From Acanthococcus lagerstroemiae (lineage: Eukaryota > Arthropoda > Insecta > Hemiptera > Eriococcidae): a stretch of 64,000 nucleotides of DNA. The notes below the pieces were generated by a model. That model saw only the letters and a program-made list of their open reading frames with translations. It did no database searches and had not been told where the DNA came from. Made by a program: the position numbers and the translations under genes. The stretch covers positions 5,704,001 to 5,768,000 of the forward strand of contig CM063106.1 of the NCBI GenBank assembly GCA_031841125.1, read 5' to 3'. Shown piece by piece: positions 11,871 to 24,078 of the stretch (positions are counted from its first letter, which is position 1; every line of letters begins with the position of its first letter).

Positions 11871-12612
11871 TCAAATTTCGGTTCTAAAAACGTAGTACCC
11901 TGGACTCCTGTGAGAGACGGGTCAGTCAAAAGCCGAAGGTTTCAAGCTGATGAGTAGCGAACTTTATCTCGAAGGTGGAAACAAAGCTGAAATATAGAAG
12001 ACATTTCGAAAATCTGAAAGTCGCTAGCAAACGTTGAATTTCGAATTTCAATTACTATTTTGTTTCACTATATTCTCTGTTTGACCTGTTAGAGCCTGAA
12101 ATTTGAGGAAGTTGAACATTTTATTGAAATCTAAAAGTTGAAAAAAAAATATTTATTTTCCAATGTCACACGCTGAATCCGATATCAAATGTCAAATGTT
12201 CTGTCGTTTAATTTACGAGCCTTGATCCTAGTGGATATAGGAGGGAAATTTAGTCTGGAACAAAAATCAAAACTCCATGTGTGTTTTCCCATAAGAACGA
12301 AAGAGAGCTCGTGTCGAGGACTCCCCTAGTCTGATCGACCTAAAACATTGTAAGAATAATTTGAAAAAATGATGGATCATTATGTTTTTTTTAATGATCA
12401 TTATTTTATTGGAACCAATTTAGAAGATGAATCAAAAAAAAATTCAGAAAAAAAATATCACGAAGAGTAAATAACGGCCACCTTAACATGTAAAGGAAGT
12501 TGTGTGTTCCTCTCAAGCTTTCCTAACATTCTTCCAGCTTACCCTCCCAGACTAGGGTATGCTCATGTGCACAAATGTGAGTGCTTGGGGGATAAGTTAC
12601 AATCTGCATTTG
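11871..12612. other. Non-coding between two repeat copies
   Basis: No gene or clear repeat seen. Confidence 0.4.
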
Positions 12613-13817
12613 CAGGGATGAAACGGGAGGGGGGGGGGTGAAACACCTTCCAATAATTTGGCAGTTGGCAAATCTTGAAACTGTTCATTTGAGTTTTTCA
12701 TTTTCTGAGAACGTTTATTTATTTGTTCATTTTTTTTTTTTTCAGGTAAAAATATTTTGATCGGCATATTTTCAACAAATTTAGTCGGCGAATTTTTAGT
12801 TTTCAAAAAATATTTGTTGGTAAATGTTTCTTCTCCCGAAAGGGTAGTTTCCGGTGCCAGGGGTGCGGTGTCTCAGGGGCCACTTTGGCATGCGTGCATA
12901 TCGCCATACGTCTCACCACACCATATACTTCAATCTGTATGTCTCATTGTATTATTTTTGAAAAATTGATAAGACATGATGAAATCACCTTAAAACCGAG
13001 GACGACAGGAATGTGACTATTTAGTACATAATACATGAGACGTACACAGTTAAATGTAAAAACGTAAGGTATGAAAACATAAGATTAAGTCATAGGAAAT
13101 TTTACATGAATTATCAATCAATTTAGCATATTAGTCTTCTCAGTCGATTTAGGTTACTTTTACGTCATAAAGATTCATTGATGACATGAAAAATACACAA
13201 TTTAAAGCCCTGCAATCATCATCCAATTGATGAGATATAAAAATATTCAATTAATAAGACGTGAAGTACCCAGTACAAGAGACAAGTTCTTATACATTAT
13301 ACCCAAATCAATGAATTAAATCCATTTTCTTTGAGGAGAGAGTGAAATGGCATAACATTGAAATAATAGCAACTGATTCACTTATGTAGCGATTAACTGT
13401 GACAAGACGTATGAAGTCGGTGTTTTGATAAATTCTTATATTTAAGTAACAGAAAAAATACAATTTTTTTTTTCTCAATACCTGAGCAGAAAGTACTCAG
13501 TGTACCTTTTGTTGCTCACAGCTTGTACGTAGTGTGTCCATTCTTGAAAAGTTGTTGAGGAAAATGTCGTACCTACTTCACTATCGTCTTTTTAGTTGTG
13601 TAATATACAACACTCGATTTCACATTATACCCCACGTTTAAGATACCTTTAAATCATAAAACCTTTTATCTTTAAGCCCCATCAGTTCGCGGTGGTCAAT
13701 TTGAAAATACTAGGTAGACAAAAGTCACAATAATTACGTTTGCTAAACAATACAAGGTTCACGCAAACATATTTTTTGCAGCTGCCCCTTGCTGTGTGCC
13801 CTCAGATTTCATCCCTG
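12613..13817. mobile_element. Candidate TIR element holding repeat copy 2
   Basis: The left end CAGGGATGAAA (12613-12623) is matched by an exact reverse complement TTTCATCCCTG at 13807-13817. The left 220 bp are the second copy of the repeat at 11639. An R1-like 3' end fragment sits just inside (about 12834-12925). Flanking octamers TGCATTTG and CTAATTTC match at only four positions, so the boundary pair may be fortuitous or old. Confidence 0.4.
12834..12925 (+). repeat. R1-like LINE 3' end fragment, copy 1
   Basis: GAAAGGGTAGTTTCCGG, GGTGCGG, then GCCACTTTGGCATGCGTGCAT match the 3' untranslated region after the R1-clade coding end at 56520-56597, and also 37245-37323. Only the last ~90 bp are present, a severe 5' truncation. 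It breaks off the repeat copy that begins at 12613. Confidence 0.65.
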
Positions 13818-16800
13818 CTAATTTCATTTCTTATCTAGAAACACCGCTAGTCTGGAGTCACTCAGTCTATAGCGCTCTGAGGAAGTTGTGTGTTCACCTT
13901 TGAACTGTTGGCCGAGTTATCAGTCGAACGGGTCTTCTTTTTTTCTTTTCTGAAAAGACTGAAGTGGGTTTATTTGTTTTAGATGCATGCTTCCAAAGTT
14001 TGCCACTTATGGATCAAAATCTCCAGTGATTTCAATTTTCTGAAGAATGGAAAAAGTAATTTGGAAGATTTATGTTTAGGCATTTTTTGAAACAGATATT
14101 ACTTAAAACATAAATTTTGTATACGATCAACTAAATTTCAGAAATTGACAAAAATAAAAAACTTTTGCCAGTAGCGTGTATACTTCTAGGGTGGGGAAGG
14201 ATACTGAAAATTTCCCTAAAATTTTTGAATCAGGAAACAGTAGACTTGAAAACGGGCAAGCAAGGCAGTTTGGAACATTGTTACCCCCTTCCTCGTTGCG
14301 ATCTTTAACGCCACTGACTTTTGCACTATTTCTCTTTAATGGAAAGCTGCAAACAGTTCTAATATGGACATTTTAAGACTTTATGAGGACTCGTGGAAAA
14401 TTTTATTTGACACGAATTTCCTTTCTCATGTTTCAACTAAAACGCTGTTTAACCCACCGTACGTTCTCTTGTTTACCTTTCCTGTGACTGTTAGAGTCAC
14501 TTACTGGGAGCTTCCTGCCAACAATTTCCTTTTAGAGTTGCCTTCTTCAACACGCAGGCTAGGGATTGGCGTATTTTGACTTCCTACCAATAGTGGAAAC
14601 TAAGTCGCTGGCGTACTAACCACCAGACATATTAGGGTGGTGTATCGCGCTAGAAATGACGGCACGATACTTAAAAAGAAAAAAAAACTCGAAAGATAAA
14701 AAACCACTTTACTTTTTCTAAAACATCAATCAAAAATTTTTAATTTGTTGATCTACTTGTAACATTTGTTAATCGGTGCGATCGGTGCGAAAGGTGGAAG
14801 TGGACAACCACACCGACGTCGCGGTGGTTTCATCGTTAACGTCGTCGTAGGCCAATTTCGTTGACTCGTTATAATTTAGAGTTCCTGATGAATGCATGAG
14901 TTTTAATTTTTAATAGGTCACAATGGTTGGTATATTGAAATATACCGATTTCGGTGTTACAGGTGGGTGGTAAGAGAATAAAAATTGAAGCCTACGAATT
15001 AGGTCAATTTCCAAATAGAATGCATGGTTTGAAGTAAGAGTACAGAAAATACAAACTTTTTACCGAAAAACATACTCTCTATCCCACTATGTTCTCTTTC
15101 TAGAAATTATTAAAATCCCGGATATGTACTTTTTCCTTAAATACATATATAAGAAGAATTTTTCCTGAAAATTAGAAAACATTCATAGAAAAGTTTCTCA
15201 TTTTTCCGGAAAGGCACGTTCTTACTTTGTTGTACATACGGAAAATTCTGCAAAACTATTACAAGTCCAAGGAATTTTTGGAATCATTTCTACGGCACAT
15301 CTTTAATTCTAACGTACTGAGCAAAATCGTCATAATGTTTTGGCTATTCGACGAAGACATAATTTCTTATTAAAATGTTATAAAGCTACATATTTACAAT
15401 GTCGCAGACAGGTTCACCGGTCTCGATTTTATGTTCCATGCAACAAAGAAATAATTGTATCACAGTCGGTAAGAAAATAAAAATGGTAATCCCGGTGATC
15501 TTTCATCATCTATGCAGACTTGTTATACACAAATCGATCGTAATATTTTTTTAATTTAATGAACGCTATTAAAATTTATGAGTTTTTGGAAAACGAGTGG
15601 AAAAAGGTTTTATGTTACCGTTAAATTCAACTTTTTTACACGAATATAAAAATTTAGTTCAGAAAAATTTAATGCCATTCACTACTGATATACCTGTGCG
15701 TAATGATCTCGTTATTCGTAGAAATTACTGGGAGGTTGTTTTTTCTTTCTTTCTTTTTTTTTTTTTTTTTGCTTCCTTCGTGGCACCTGACCGTGTGATT
15801 TGAAATATTGTATTTCATTTTGTCGTTATGCTGGAAAATCTAAGAATTGGTAACTTTATCCGAAAAGGAATCTAATTATTTTGGCGATATATGCATAACT
15901 TTTCAAGATTAGGCGCACAGTTGAAACTAGGTATAGAATCGAATGCCGGTGCAACTGTAGGAAAAATATCATCTCCAAAAGTGGTAAAGGTCAGTTTACT
16001 CGAATGAAGAAAATCTGTCTGAAGTTTGCATAAATAATAGAGATGGTTCCGAATATTATGTAAATATTTGTTCTCTCGTTTGCTTCAGAATTAGCGATCA
16101 GATTATTTGTTCTGTGTTTTCTTTCTCTCTTTTTTATATTTCAAACATTTTCTCGTGTTAAAAATGATCATCTGTTTAGTGAATCAACCCAGTAACGCTG
16201 CAAATAGAAGGAAAACCCAAAAAGTTCGTTAGTTTATTTGAGACGGAGAAAGAGGTCGCGGTACTTCGGAATAAATAATATGAGAAATGTTTATCCAAAG
16301 GACAGGAAGTGTATCTTTCTAAGCTGGTCAGGGATTACGAAAAAAACTGTTTACAGATTCAAATTTAATCTTATCTTCTCTAATTTCTACGAGAAACTAG
16401 CTTCAAGTTTATCCATTATGATATCAGAATTTCATTTTAAAAACTAAAATAGTTGCGAAAATGTTAACCAGAGAAAATTTTAAGAACTGGACCTACTACG
16501 TTTGGTAAGTACAATACACAGTGAATGGACTTATGCGTTTTGAAAATGACGAGATGAGTAAAAACAATATTTTGTATAGAAAGTGAATATTAAAAGACGC
16601 ACCCCAGCATTTTTTTGAACCCGAAACCAGCAAGGTCCAGTTACTTTAGGGTTCAAAATCCCCCTCCATCGCCCCATTTATCGGGATCGGAACATAATGC
16701 CAACTTTAAATTTCAAATTAAATATCAAGTAGTGCTAATTATCGAAGTAAGGATTTTTGATTTTCAAATAGTAATTTAACTATTTGTTTATATCTCGATT

Positions 16801-17635
16801 TTGGTCCTAACATTACATATTTAAATTTCACATTCGAAAATAGACAAATTGACTTTATTTAGAGCACTGAATGGACCTACTATACTCGTACACTTTCGAG
16901 TTAGACAACATAGCAAATAGATTTGCTGAATTTTGGAAATGAGCTTGTTAACTTGCAAATGTAATAACGTGAATGAAATTTTTTTTTTGCAATTTCATAA
17001 AGAGGTACTGATGAACGGGGGTTCTATCTTTCGATTCTAAAAATAAATTGAAAATAAAACAAAAAAATGGATTCATTGTGTTTAGGAAAGCATCTCTTAT
17101 TTTTATGAAGGAAAGAATTAGGGTTTTTATAAATACTCGAGGCTACAAATGATACAATTTTGACCTCGCTTCTTAGCATAGAATCACAGTTTTTGCCGCA
17201 TTGTTGGCTCCTGTCTATATCTAATTTCAAATCTGCTGCTTGAAACACATAAGTTCCTTAAAATCACATTTCTATGGATAAAAGTAGTTTTTTTTTAGTT
17301 TTTTTTTTTTTTAAATGTAGTTTTACCGTTTGAACTAAATCAATTTTTCACGTCAGATCACGCAATCTGAAATCACACCGCTTCCATATTTTTCATCGAT
17401 AATCTTGCAGTTAGATCGGAATAGGTATGTTAGCAAAGGTCAAATACTGTGAATAAAAATTCGGCACGCATGAAATTATTAACACTGAATTAGAATAAGT
17501 CTATTTGGTGATGTTAAGTTGTTTGAAAAGAAGGATATATAAATTTCTGGTTGAGGAATTTTCAGTTGTACAATTTGTATTTCGTATAGTTATACTTATC
17601 AATAAAGATCATCTTTCCTGATTCGAGAATTATTA
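12961..17635. other. Long AT-rich non-coding stretch
   Basis: Apart from the right-hand TIR at 13807-13817, I see no gene, RNA gene or clear element. Short frames at 14176, 14364, 15597 and 16238 lack any known motif. Poly-T runs lie near 15740-15770 and 17290-17312. Confidence 0.5.
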
Positions 17636-17906
17636 TCAAATATGTGGGGCACTTATACAGATCCGATCCAAATGGCTGGAGAAAAGGAGTTCAGATTGGG
17701 TTCCACTACACTATAAAAGGAAGAAGGGTAGACCCCCAACTGGATGGCGAGATGAAATAATAAAAACGGCGGGAATGCTTTGGGAAAGAGCTGTGGAAAA
17801 TCAGGAAAAGTGGAGAACGGTGGGGAGGCCTATGCTCAACGTTGGGCAGAGTAGGGAACCCTACGTTCCCTTAACTCAGTACAAGCTGTATTATAATAAT
17901 AATACC
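17636..17906 (+). mobile_element. RTE-clade LINE, 3' terminal fragment
   Basis: Across frames the plus strand reads GHLYRSDPN, then WRDEIIKTAGMLWERAVEN and WRTVGRPMLN. This is the conserved C-terminus of RTE-type ORFs, homologous to 8080-8290 here. Frame changes interrupt it. It ends in a short TAA/ATAAT run (17890-17904), as RTE-like 3' tails often do. Confidence 0.7.
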
Positions 17907-18835
17907 AAATGAAAACGTTTTTCATCTGCTCTATTGTTTTTTCTCTTTTTTCCTTCGGTGCTTTCTCTTTTCTTTTTTCCTTTTTTTCTTACTGCTTTTA
18001 AAGGGGAAAAAATAGAGCAGACTTTCTGCTTTTGAAGCAAAATTTTGATTTGATGAAAATGGAAAAGAAGCTACAGAAATGTAAACTTTTTATTTGTAAA
18101 TCAAAATTGAATATAAAAGTGAAATGAAATTTTTCTTGTTACTAGATCTTCATTGAGTTCAATTTAAATTGAAAATACTGCTTCTCTGATTTAAATTATT
18201 TTTTGGAGGGTCAATCAACATTTCAGACAACATTCGGAGCACTTAGTTCTTTGCTAATCCACTGAAATTGAAGGAAAATTGAATTGAAATGTTCATGTGA
18301 TTTCGTGGTTACTGGAAATATTAATTTTACTAAGGGTCTAGTGTTAGAGAATGATCCATTTTACCCATTGAAAGATGGGGAATGGATATCCTCACCATCT
18401 CTTCTTTGGAAACGCCCCGGTCTTCCGTTGATTCGGAAGGGGGAGGGGTAAGTAAAGTCGAAAGTACACTTACACCACCTGAAACTTTAACTTTCGTTGT
18501 GTTTCAAAAAAAAAAAATTGAAATAAGGTTTTAAGATTGAAATTTTTTTCTATGAGGAGCATACACACCATGTAATTTTGGAGTCAACTTCGTCATACTC
18601 TGATTTTGTGATCTCTGAAAGTCCGGGGGAGAGTCCCACTCTTTACTGAGTCCTTCGGAATAGAGCTATGGATATTCAATGAAACGGGAGTAATATTTTA
18701 TTAGTAAAAGGAGTAGTATTTTGAAAATTTGCAGCGGAGCGTGGAAAATTCGTGGAAGACTGAGATTAGCACAAGTGGTCAAGTTCCCTTACTTACCGAT
18801 CAACTTGCTACACATCTCGACATGCTGCTCCGAGA
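17907..18835. other. Non-coding, nothing recognised
   Basis: Pyrimidine-rich stretch at 17935-17997, otherwise plain AT-rich DNA. Confidence 0.4.
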
Positions 18836-19011
18836 CCTATGGGCAGAAGCGCAAATAAAGTTCAGAACTGGGGGGCTTAAGCCCCCTTATTATGAAGCAA
18901 CACCACTCCCTGCATCAATTTCTTTGGTAATCTTTCAGAGTTGGAGGGCTACTTAGAAGTCTCGGGGGCTAAGCCCCCAAGCCCCCACCTATTTGCGCCT
19001 ATGCCTATGGG
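18836..19011. mobile_element. hAT-like MITE, 160 bp, perfect 8-bp TSD
   Basis: The element at 18844-19003 is flanked by CCTATGGG on both sides (18836-18843 and 19004-19011). Tips are CAGAAGCGCAAATA on the left and, reversed, CATAGGCGCAAATA on the right. The interior holds paired GGGGGCTTAAGCCCCC and GGGGGCTAAGCCCCC palindromes. A degraded relative of one end lies near 32375. Confidence 0.8.
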
Positions 19012-21254
19012 GACAAAATAAAATGACCACAAGTGGGGCTTTCTCATTGCGTAGTTCTGCAACCAAAGTGTCCAATAAAACTTCTGTTTTTCACAAAACT
19101 TGATGCAAGACTTTTAAAATGCGTACAACTTGATTTTGAATCAATATTTAAATTTATACCGACTTCTAATTTTTTTAATCAAATTAGTAACTTGATCATC
19201 TGTACTTATTGAAGTATTATTTTTCTCTGAAATGAAAAGTTGCCCTCACCAAATTTTGATAGAGAGTCTGTAAAATCTTCGACTGCGAGTTAATAATCTG
19301 CGAAAAATGACACCCAATCTAAGTATACTGAGTATTTTGGGAAACACTTAGTTACACATACGAAATTTTTGTACAATTTGTAATAAATCGAAAGAAAAGT
19401 TGAAAATATAAAATATGATATCCATATTCAAACACTTTCAACGAGTGCTCGCGCACCTTTGTAATTCGATTATTTTCAATATATAGATTGTGTCTCTGAA
19501 AAATATTTGTTCGTAAAAAAGAAGAAAAAATGAAGAACTCGGAAACGGATGGATATTTCGTAAAATTGTTGTTTTTTTTATAGACATGTGGGTAGAACAA
19601 AATATTTTTCCTGCCACTCTGGTCAAATTCAGAGGGAAAGAGAGTCGCAGACGGTCGAATACACATGAAATGACCCATGTTGGAAATCAGGCTCAAATAG
19701 TTTGCAGTTCTAAAAAAAATTTCTGGAATATTACAAGCCATGGCCCAAAATTCGAGTATATTCACGAAGGAGGGCGGCGGCGGGGGGTGGGGGGGGGTAG
19801 AACGAATAGATTGATAACTGTATAATTACTCAAAATTCTAAAAGAGAGTCAAATTTTTAAATCCTGTATTATTTGTCCCAACTGTAACCATTCTCTGCAA
19901 GCTAAAATATGGACCAAATTTTAAAAATTGTAAACACATTGTTTTCTCATTATCCAAATAATGGCATCTTTCGAGAAGGGCTCCCAACGTTTTTACATAC
20001 AAGTGTTTTTGTGTTCTACTTGAATGAAGAAACATTTTTACTTTAAAAAAATGTACCTATATACGATCGTGTAAATGAAGTTATCACACGATAAGAGTTC
20101 ATGAAGAAAAGTCACCCACATCTTCTGGTAAAAGGAAATGTGCAGAAAATACTTCGTGTCACCCATTGATTTAGATAATATTGTTGGAACACGAATAATA
20201 ATTATCTTGAAACTGTGTTTTTACATGAAGCAACGCTAATAGGTATGTTTATTCGAAATAACAAGTGGTAATAATTTTATCCTCACTGACGAATAGATTT
20301 GTTCGATTGGCACGAATCAACATCGATGTATAATAGTAGTTTGCTTATGCGTACGACACCTGGAAATGGAAATGAACTGGTCAAGATCAAGGTAGTGTTA
20401 ATAAATTGGACTGGTTTCAAATTACATAATAATTCTATGGAAACTGGTTAAATACCATCCGAATCTACATAAGTATTCCAATTTTTTTGGGTGATTTTTT
20501 TATACTCGTGTTCTTTTCTCTCTTCTTTTTTTTTCTTTTCTTCCGTTCGACCCAGCACGTTTATGTACTTTAGCTAATCTAATCAAACAAATTCATTCAT
20601 TTTCGCCCATATCGCCGAACAAAGGATTTCTTACTTTCCATTAAGTAACCCGGAGTGAAATTAAATTCGATCTAATATTTATGTTATCCGTTGTCGTTGA
20701 AATGTCAGGCCGCGAATTTATAATATAAATTCACGTTGAGAACTTATAACAAATTATTCTTGCTCGTTATGACAAGTCGGTTTGATTTATTTTCCTTTTC
20801 GGCAAGTATATCGGTGTAAAATCTCAGTTACGGAATCGAATTTCAAGAATTACAAGCATACACGCACCATTGATAATGAAACTTTGCGGGGTTTAAAAAA
20901 AATCCCGTGGTAGGATTACCTTACGTCGTCATCCCACAAAATTCTCTAAATCGAATATTATCAATGAAATTTCGGTTTTAAAGTATCAGAGAATGTTGCA
21001 AATTCATTTTGGCAATCAAATATGATGTAGCCGAGTACAAGAACGTGATCCACGCGCACATTTCTGCAATGTGGCTGGCGTTATTATTCTAATTTTTCGC
21101 GCCTCGGAAAAAAAGAAAATTTTAGTAACAGATCGTGTGATACCAAAGCTGCATGCAAGTTATTGATGTAAGATTTATCATTTGAAAACTCAGCGGCTGA
21201 ACTCATGGTCAGAATAAAATTTTCTTTTTTACATCAAAGTTGATTTTATATCGA
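19012..21254. other. Non-coding, nothing recognised
   Basis: No frame with recognisable motif. A G-rich patch occurs at 19770-19800. Confidence 0.4.
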
Positions 21255-22035
21255 TGCGCACTCGTAGAAGCACAAGAGAAGTAGTAGCACTGAGACAGAA
21301 AGCTATGAAAAAGCATCAACTTTGGATAACCGACCACACTATGGACCTAACTGAGCTCCGGAGAGAAGCCAAAGCAAGAGGCAATAAGGTGAAATATATA
21401 AGGACCTAAACCGAAAAGTTCGAAAGGCATCTCGAAACTATTGCTTCAAAAGTTCATAGACCAAACATGCCTAGAGATACAAGACAGCACAAATAGCGGA
21501 GCGACAAAGAGTGTGTATAAGAAGATAAAACAACTCTCTCGAAATGTCAAACTGCTGAGATGGGGAATCAGAAATGCGGATGGCACAGTAGTTTGGGACA
21601 AAGCGAGTGTTCTAAATCGATGGATGGACTACTGCAAAGAGTTATATCGCGAAGAAGAGAAGGACACAGATAACCAGGCCCCTCGGATAATTGTTTCGAG
21701 GGAACCAAAGACAGAACCGAGATCGTCTTACAGGAAGTCGGAAACGCATTCAAGAGTCTTAAGAATGGAAAGGTCCCAAGTGGAAACGGTATAGATGCGA
21801 AGATGCTAAAGGCCTTAGGGAAAGATGCAGAGCTCGACATGCAATCATGTGTGGCACACAGGGACATGGTCAGAGGATTGGACCAGGTCACTACTGATAC
21901 CCATACATAAGAAAAGAGACCCTAAGAAATGTGCCAATTACCGAACAATAGCCTTAATTTCACACGCAAGTAAAGTAATGTTGAAGATTGTAAATGGAAG
22001 ACTGAAGGCTTTCCTAAATAACCAAATACCTATTT
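21255..22035 (+). mobile_element. RTE-clade LINE relic, RT N-terminal part
   Basis: Different frames give the linker before RT (STREVVALRQKAMKKHQLW, KASRNYCFK), then FKSLKNGKVPSGNGIDAKML and TGTWSEDWTRSLLIPIHKK, and finally KKCANYRTIALISHASKV near 21925-21980. This is the RT finger region of RTE/BovB-like elements. The palm with its catalytic aspartates is absent because the relic stops at about 22035. At least three frame changes and several stops make it a pseudogene. Confidence 0.75.
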
Positions 22036-22579
22036 GTATGATCCTTTTTTTGAGAGAGAGAGAATATAATAGGACACGACAGGAAAAAAGGGTTGCATGG
22101 CAGAACTTTTGCATACTAAATAATGGTATATATAACGACAACATTAACAACAACTATTTCATTAGTAAAAACGACAAAAGTATTTTCGAACGACTTTTAT
22201 TTTAAATGATAATTTATTACATTCCCCGCCAATTATATTTCTTCTCGTGTGCACATATCATGCCATCTACCGAAATTTTTTGTCACTAATATGGTTTTGT
22301 GCGATATGGCTTTATTACCCACACGGCGTTTATAACCGCAGGCACCTTAATAAAAAAAAATCTGCGAAGTTTGAACAAAGTCGGAAAGTTTAACCCGTAA
22401 GAATTAACATTGATTTACTGAATTTGAGCTTCAATCACTTTGTGTACCTCCCGACATGAACTTAAAAATTGAAGCACTGCTTGGAAGGCCTTCGTCTCAT
22501 AAGAAATACATCGATCGAAGACCATTGTTCTAAGTAGCACTTCAATTATATTCTATTCCAAATTAAGGTTTTAAGGGTG
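22036..22579. other. Non-coding spacer
   Basis: No feature recognised beyond a short GA run near 22054. Confidence 0.4.
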
Positions 22580-22890
22580 GCTGACTTTATTTCAGGGGTT
22601 ATTCCCTCCCTCCTCTCCATTCAGGCTTCATTTGGGACTAATTTTCAGTTACTCCAATTCTCCTCAACTTTCGAGTTCATTACATCGCTAGTAGGGTTTC
22701 TTAAGTCGCTGATTCCATTTCAGTTTTTTCCCTTCTCTCCCCTCAACCCTTCAGGTTTCACATGGGGCCAACCTCCAAGTACTCCAGTGTTCTCAATTTC
22801 TAAGTTTTGTAAGTCAATAGTACGGTTTTTGGGGTCGCTGAATCCGTTCTTGGAGTCATTTCCCCCATCCTCTCCGCCCTTAAGGATCTA
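22580..22890. repeat. Tandem repeat, ~128-bp unit, about 2.4 copies
   Basis: Units begin at 22580, 22708 and 22837, each with GCTGA followed by a TTTCAG-like word, CCCTYCTCTCC, a TTCAGG-like word and TACTCCA. Later parts share TTTCTTAAGTC / TTTTTGGGGTC before the next unit. The apparent 117-codon frame across it is best explained by the repeat, not by a gene. Confidence 0.65.
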
Positions 22891-23837
22891 CTACAGGAGT
22901 CTGGTATACGATTTTTTCATTTATTTATAGTTTCCACTTAAATTGATGTCTACCCAAAAATTCGCAAATAACATTTAATTTGTAACTACCCAAGTTACTG
23001 TGGTAATTAATTTTCAGCAATGCACTGTATATTATTGTCGGGCATCGTATTTCGTGTAGTTTTTAATTCATTTTTTACATTGCCCCACTTATTTTTTTGT
23101 CGGACATTCATTTTTTTAATGTGTACTGTGGAAATTGTCGTTGGACCCATTAAATCGTCGTTTTTGCATTTGTTCCTGTCGATGTATCCCTTTGTTTTGT
23201 CAGGCCATTACATCAGACCCTTTTTTTAAAATTCTTTTCTGATCGAAGCTACATCCTCTAAAGTTGTTTCACTTAAAGAGAAGATAATTTATTAAAAATT
23301 TGAAAAAAGAAAAATTGAACAATTTTAACCCTTAGTGTCCGAGCATCAAGATGGCGAATTTGGGGTGCAAATCGGTGAAATAAAGCGAAACAAGGTTGAA
23401 AATCAAAAAATGTACAGCTTTTATGAAACTTGAAAAAGTTTTCCAGGGGAGGTAGCAGGTTTTGTCTGTAAAACTTCGGACATTCATATTCACCAGTGTT
23501 GTTGCTACAGCTATGTTCATATTCAAAATATATGCGTGTCTTCATTATTAAAAATATTGAAAAATTTTTGAGCTTCAGTTGGTAAAAGAATGACTGTAGC
23601 GCATCCACTTCCTCTCCCTTATGAAAAAATACATTTTTTTTAAATTTTTGAAAATTAATTATTTGATTTTTTCTCGACCTACAAAAGCATTAAAAAATTA
23701 AGAGCTTGGAAAGCATTATAATACTGATTAAAAAAAAAAAAAAAGTTTCTTTTTTTATATAAGTGAATAATCAGAGCGGAAAGCCTCATAAACGTGGATT
23801 TCCCGACATTTTAATACCGCTCAATTGGGTCATCAAA
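22891..23837. other. Non-coding, nothing recognised
   Basis: The minus-strand frame at 23273-23608 (111 codons) has no known domain and no ATG-splice context I can support. Confidence 0.4.
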
Positions 23838-24078
23838 TGAGGAGCGATATCCAAAAACGACCTCGGTTCTCTTTTCAAAACTGTACAGGAGAATGAAATA
23901 ACGTGGTAGTCTTGTGTATACTACATATAGGCCACCAGTGACACTTGAGTTGCCTAGTAGAACGTCGACCTGAATATTGGTTGGTTGACAAAGTAGGAAT
24001 GTGCGTACATTCCTCAGATGGCGCCGTAAAAACTGTTTCAAAAAATGGACGTAGGCCGTTTTGGAATATCGCTCCTCA
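23838..24078. mobile_element. Foldback / MITE-like inverted repeat
   Basis: GAGGAGCGATATCCAAAAACG on the left corresponds to the reverse complement of CGTTTTGGAATATCGCTCCTC on the right, with further pairing over about 45 bp per arm. The arms enclose about 150 bp. No clear target duplication was found. Confidence 0.5.
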
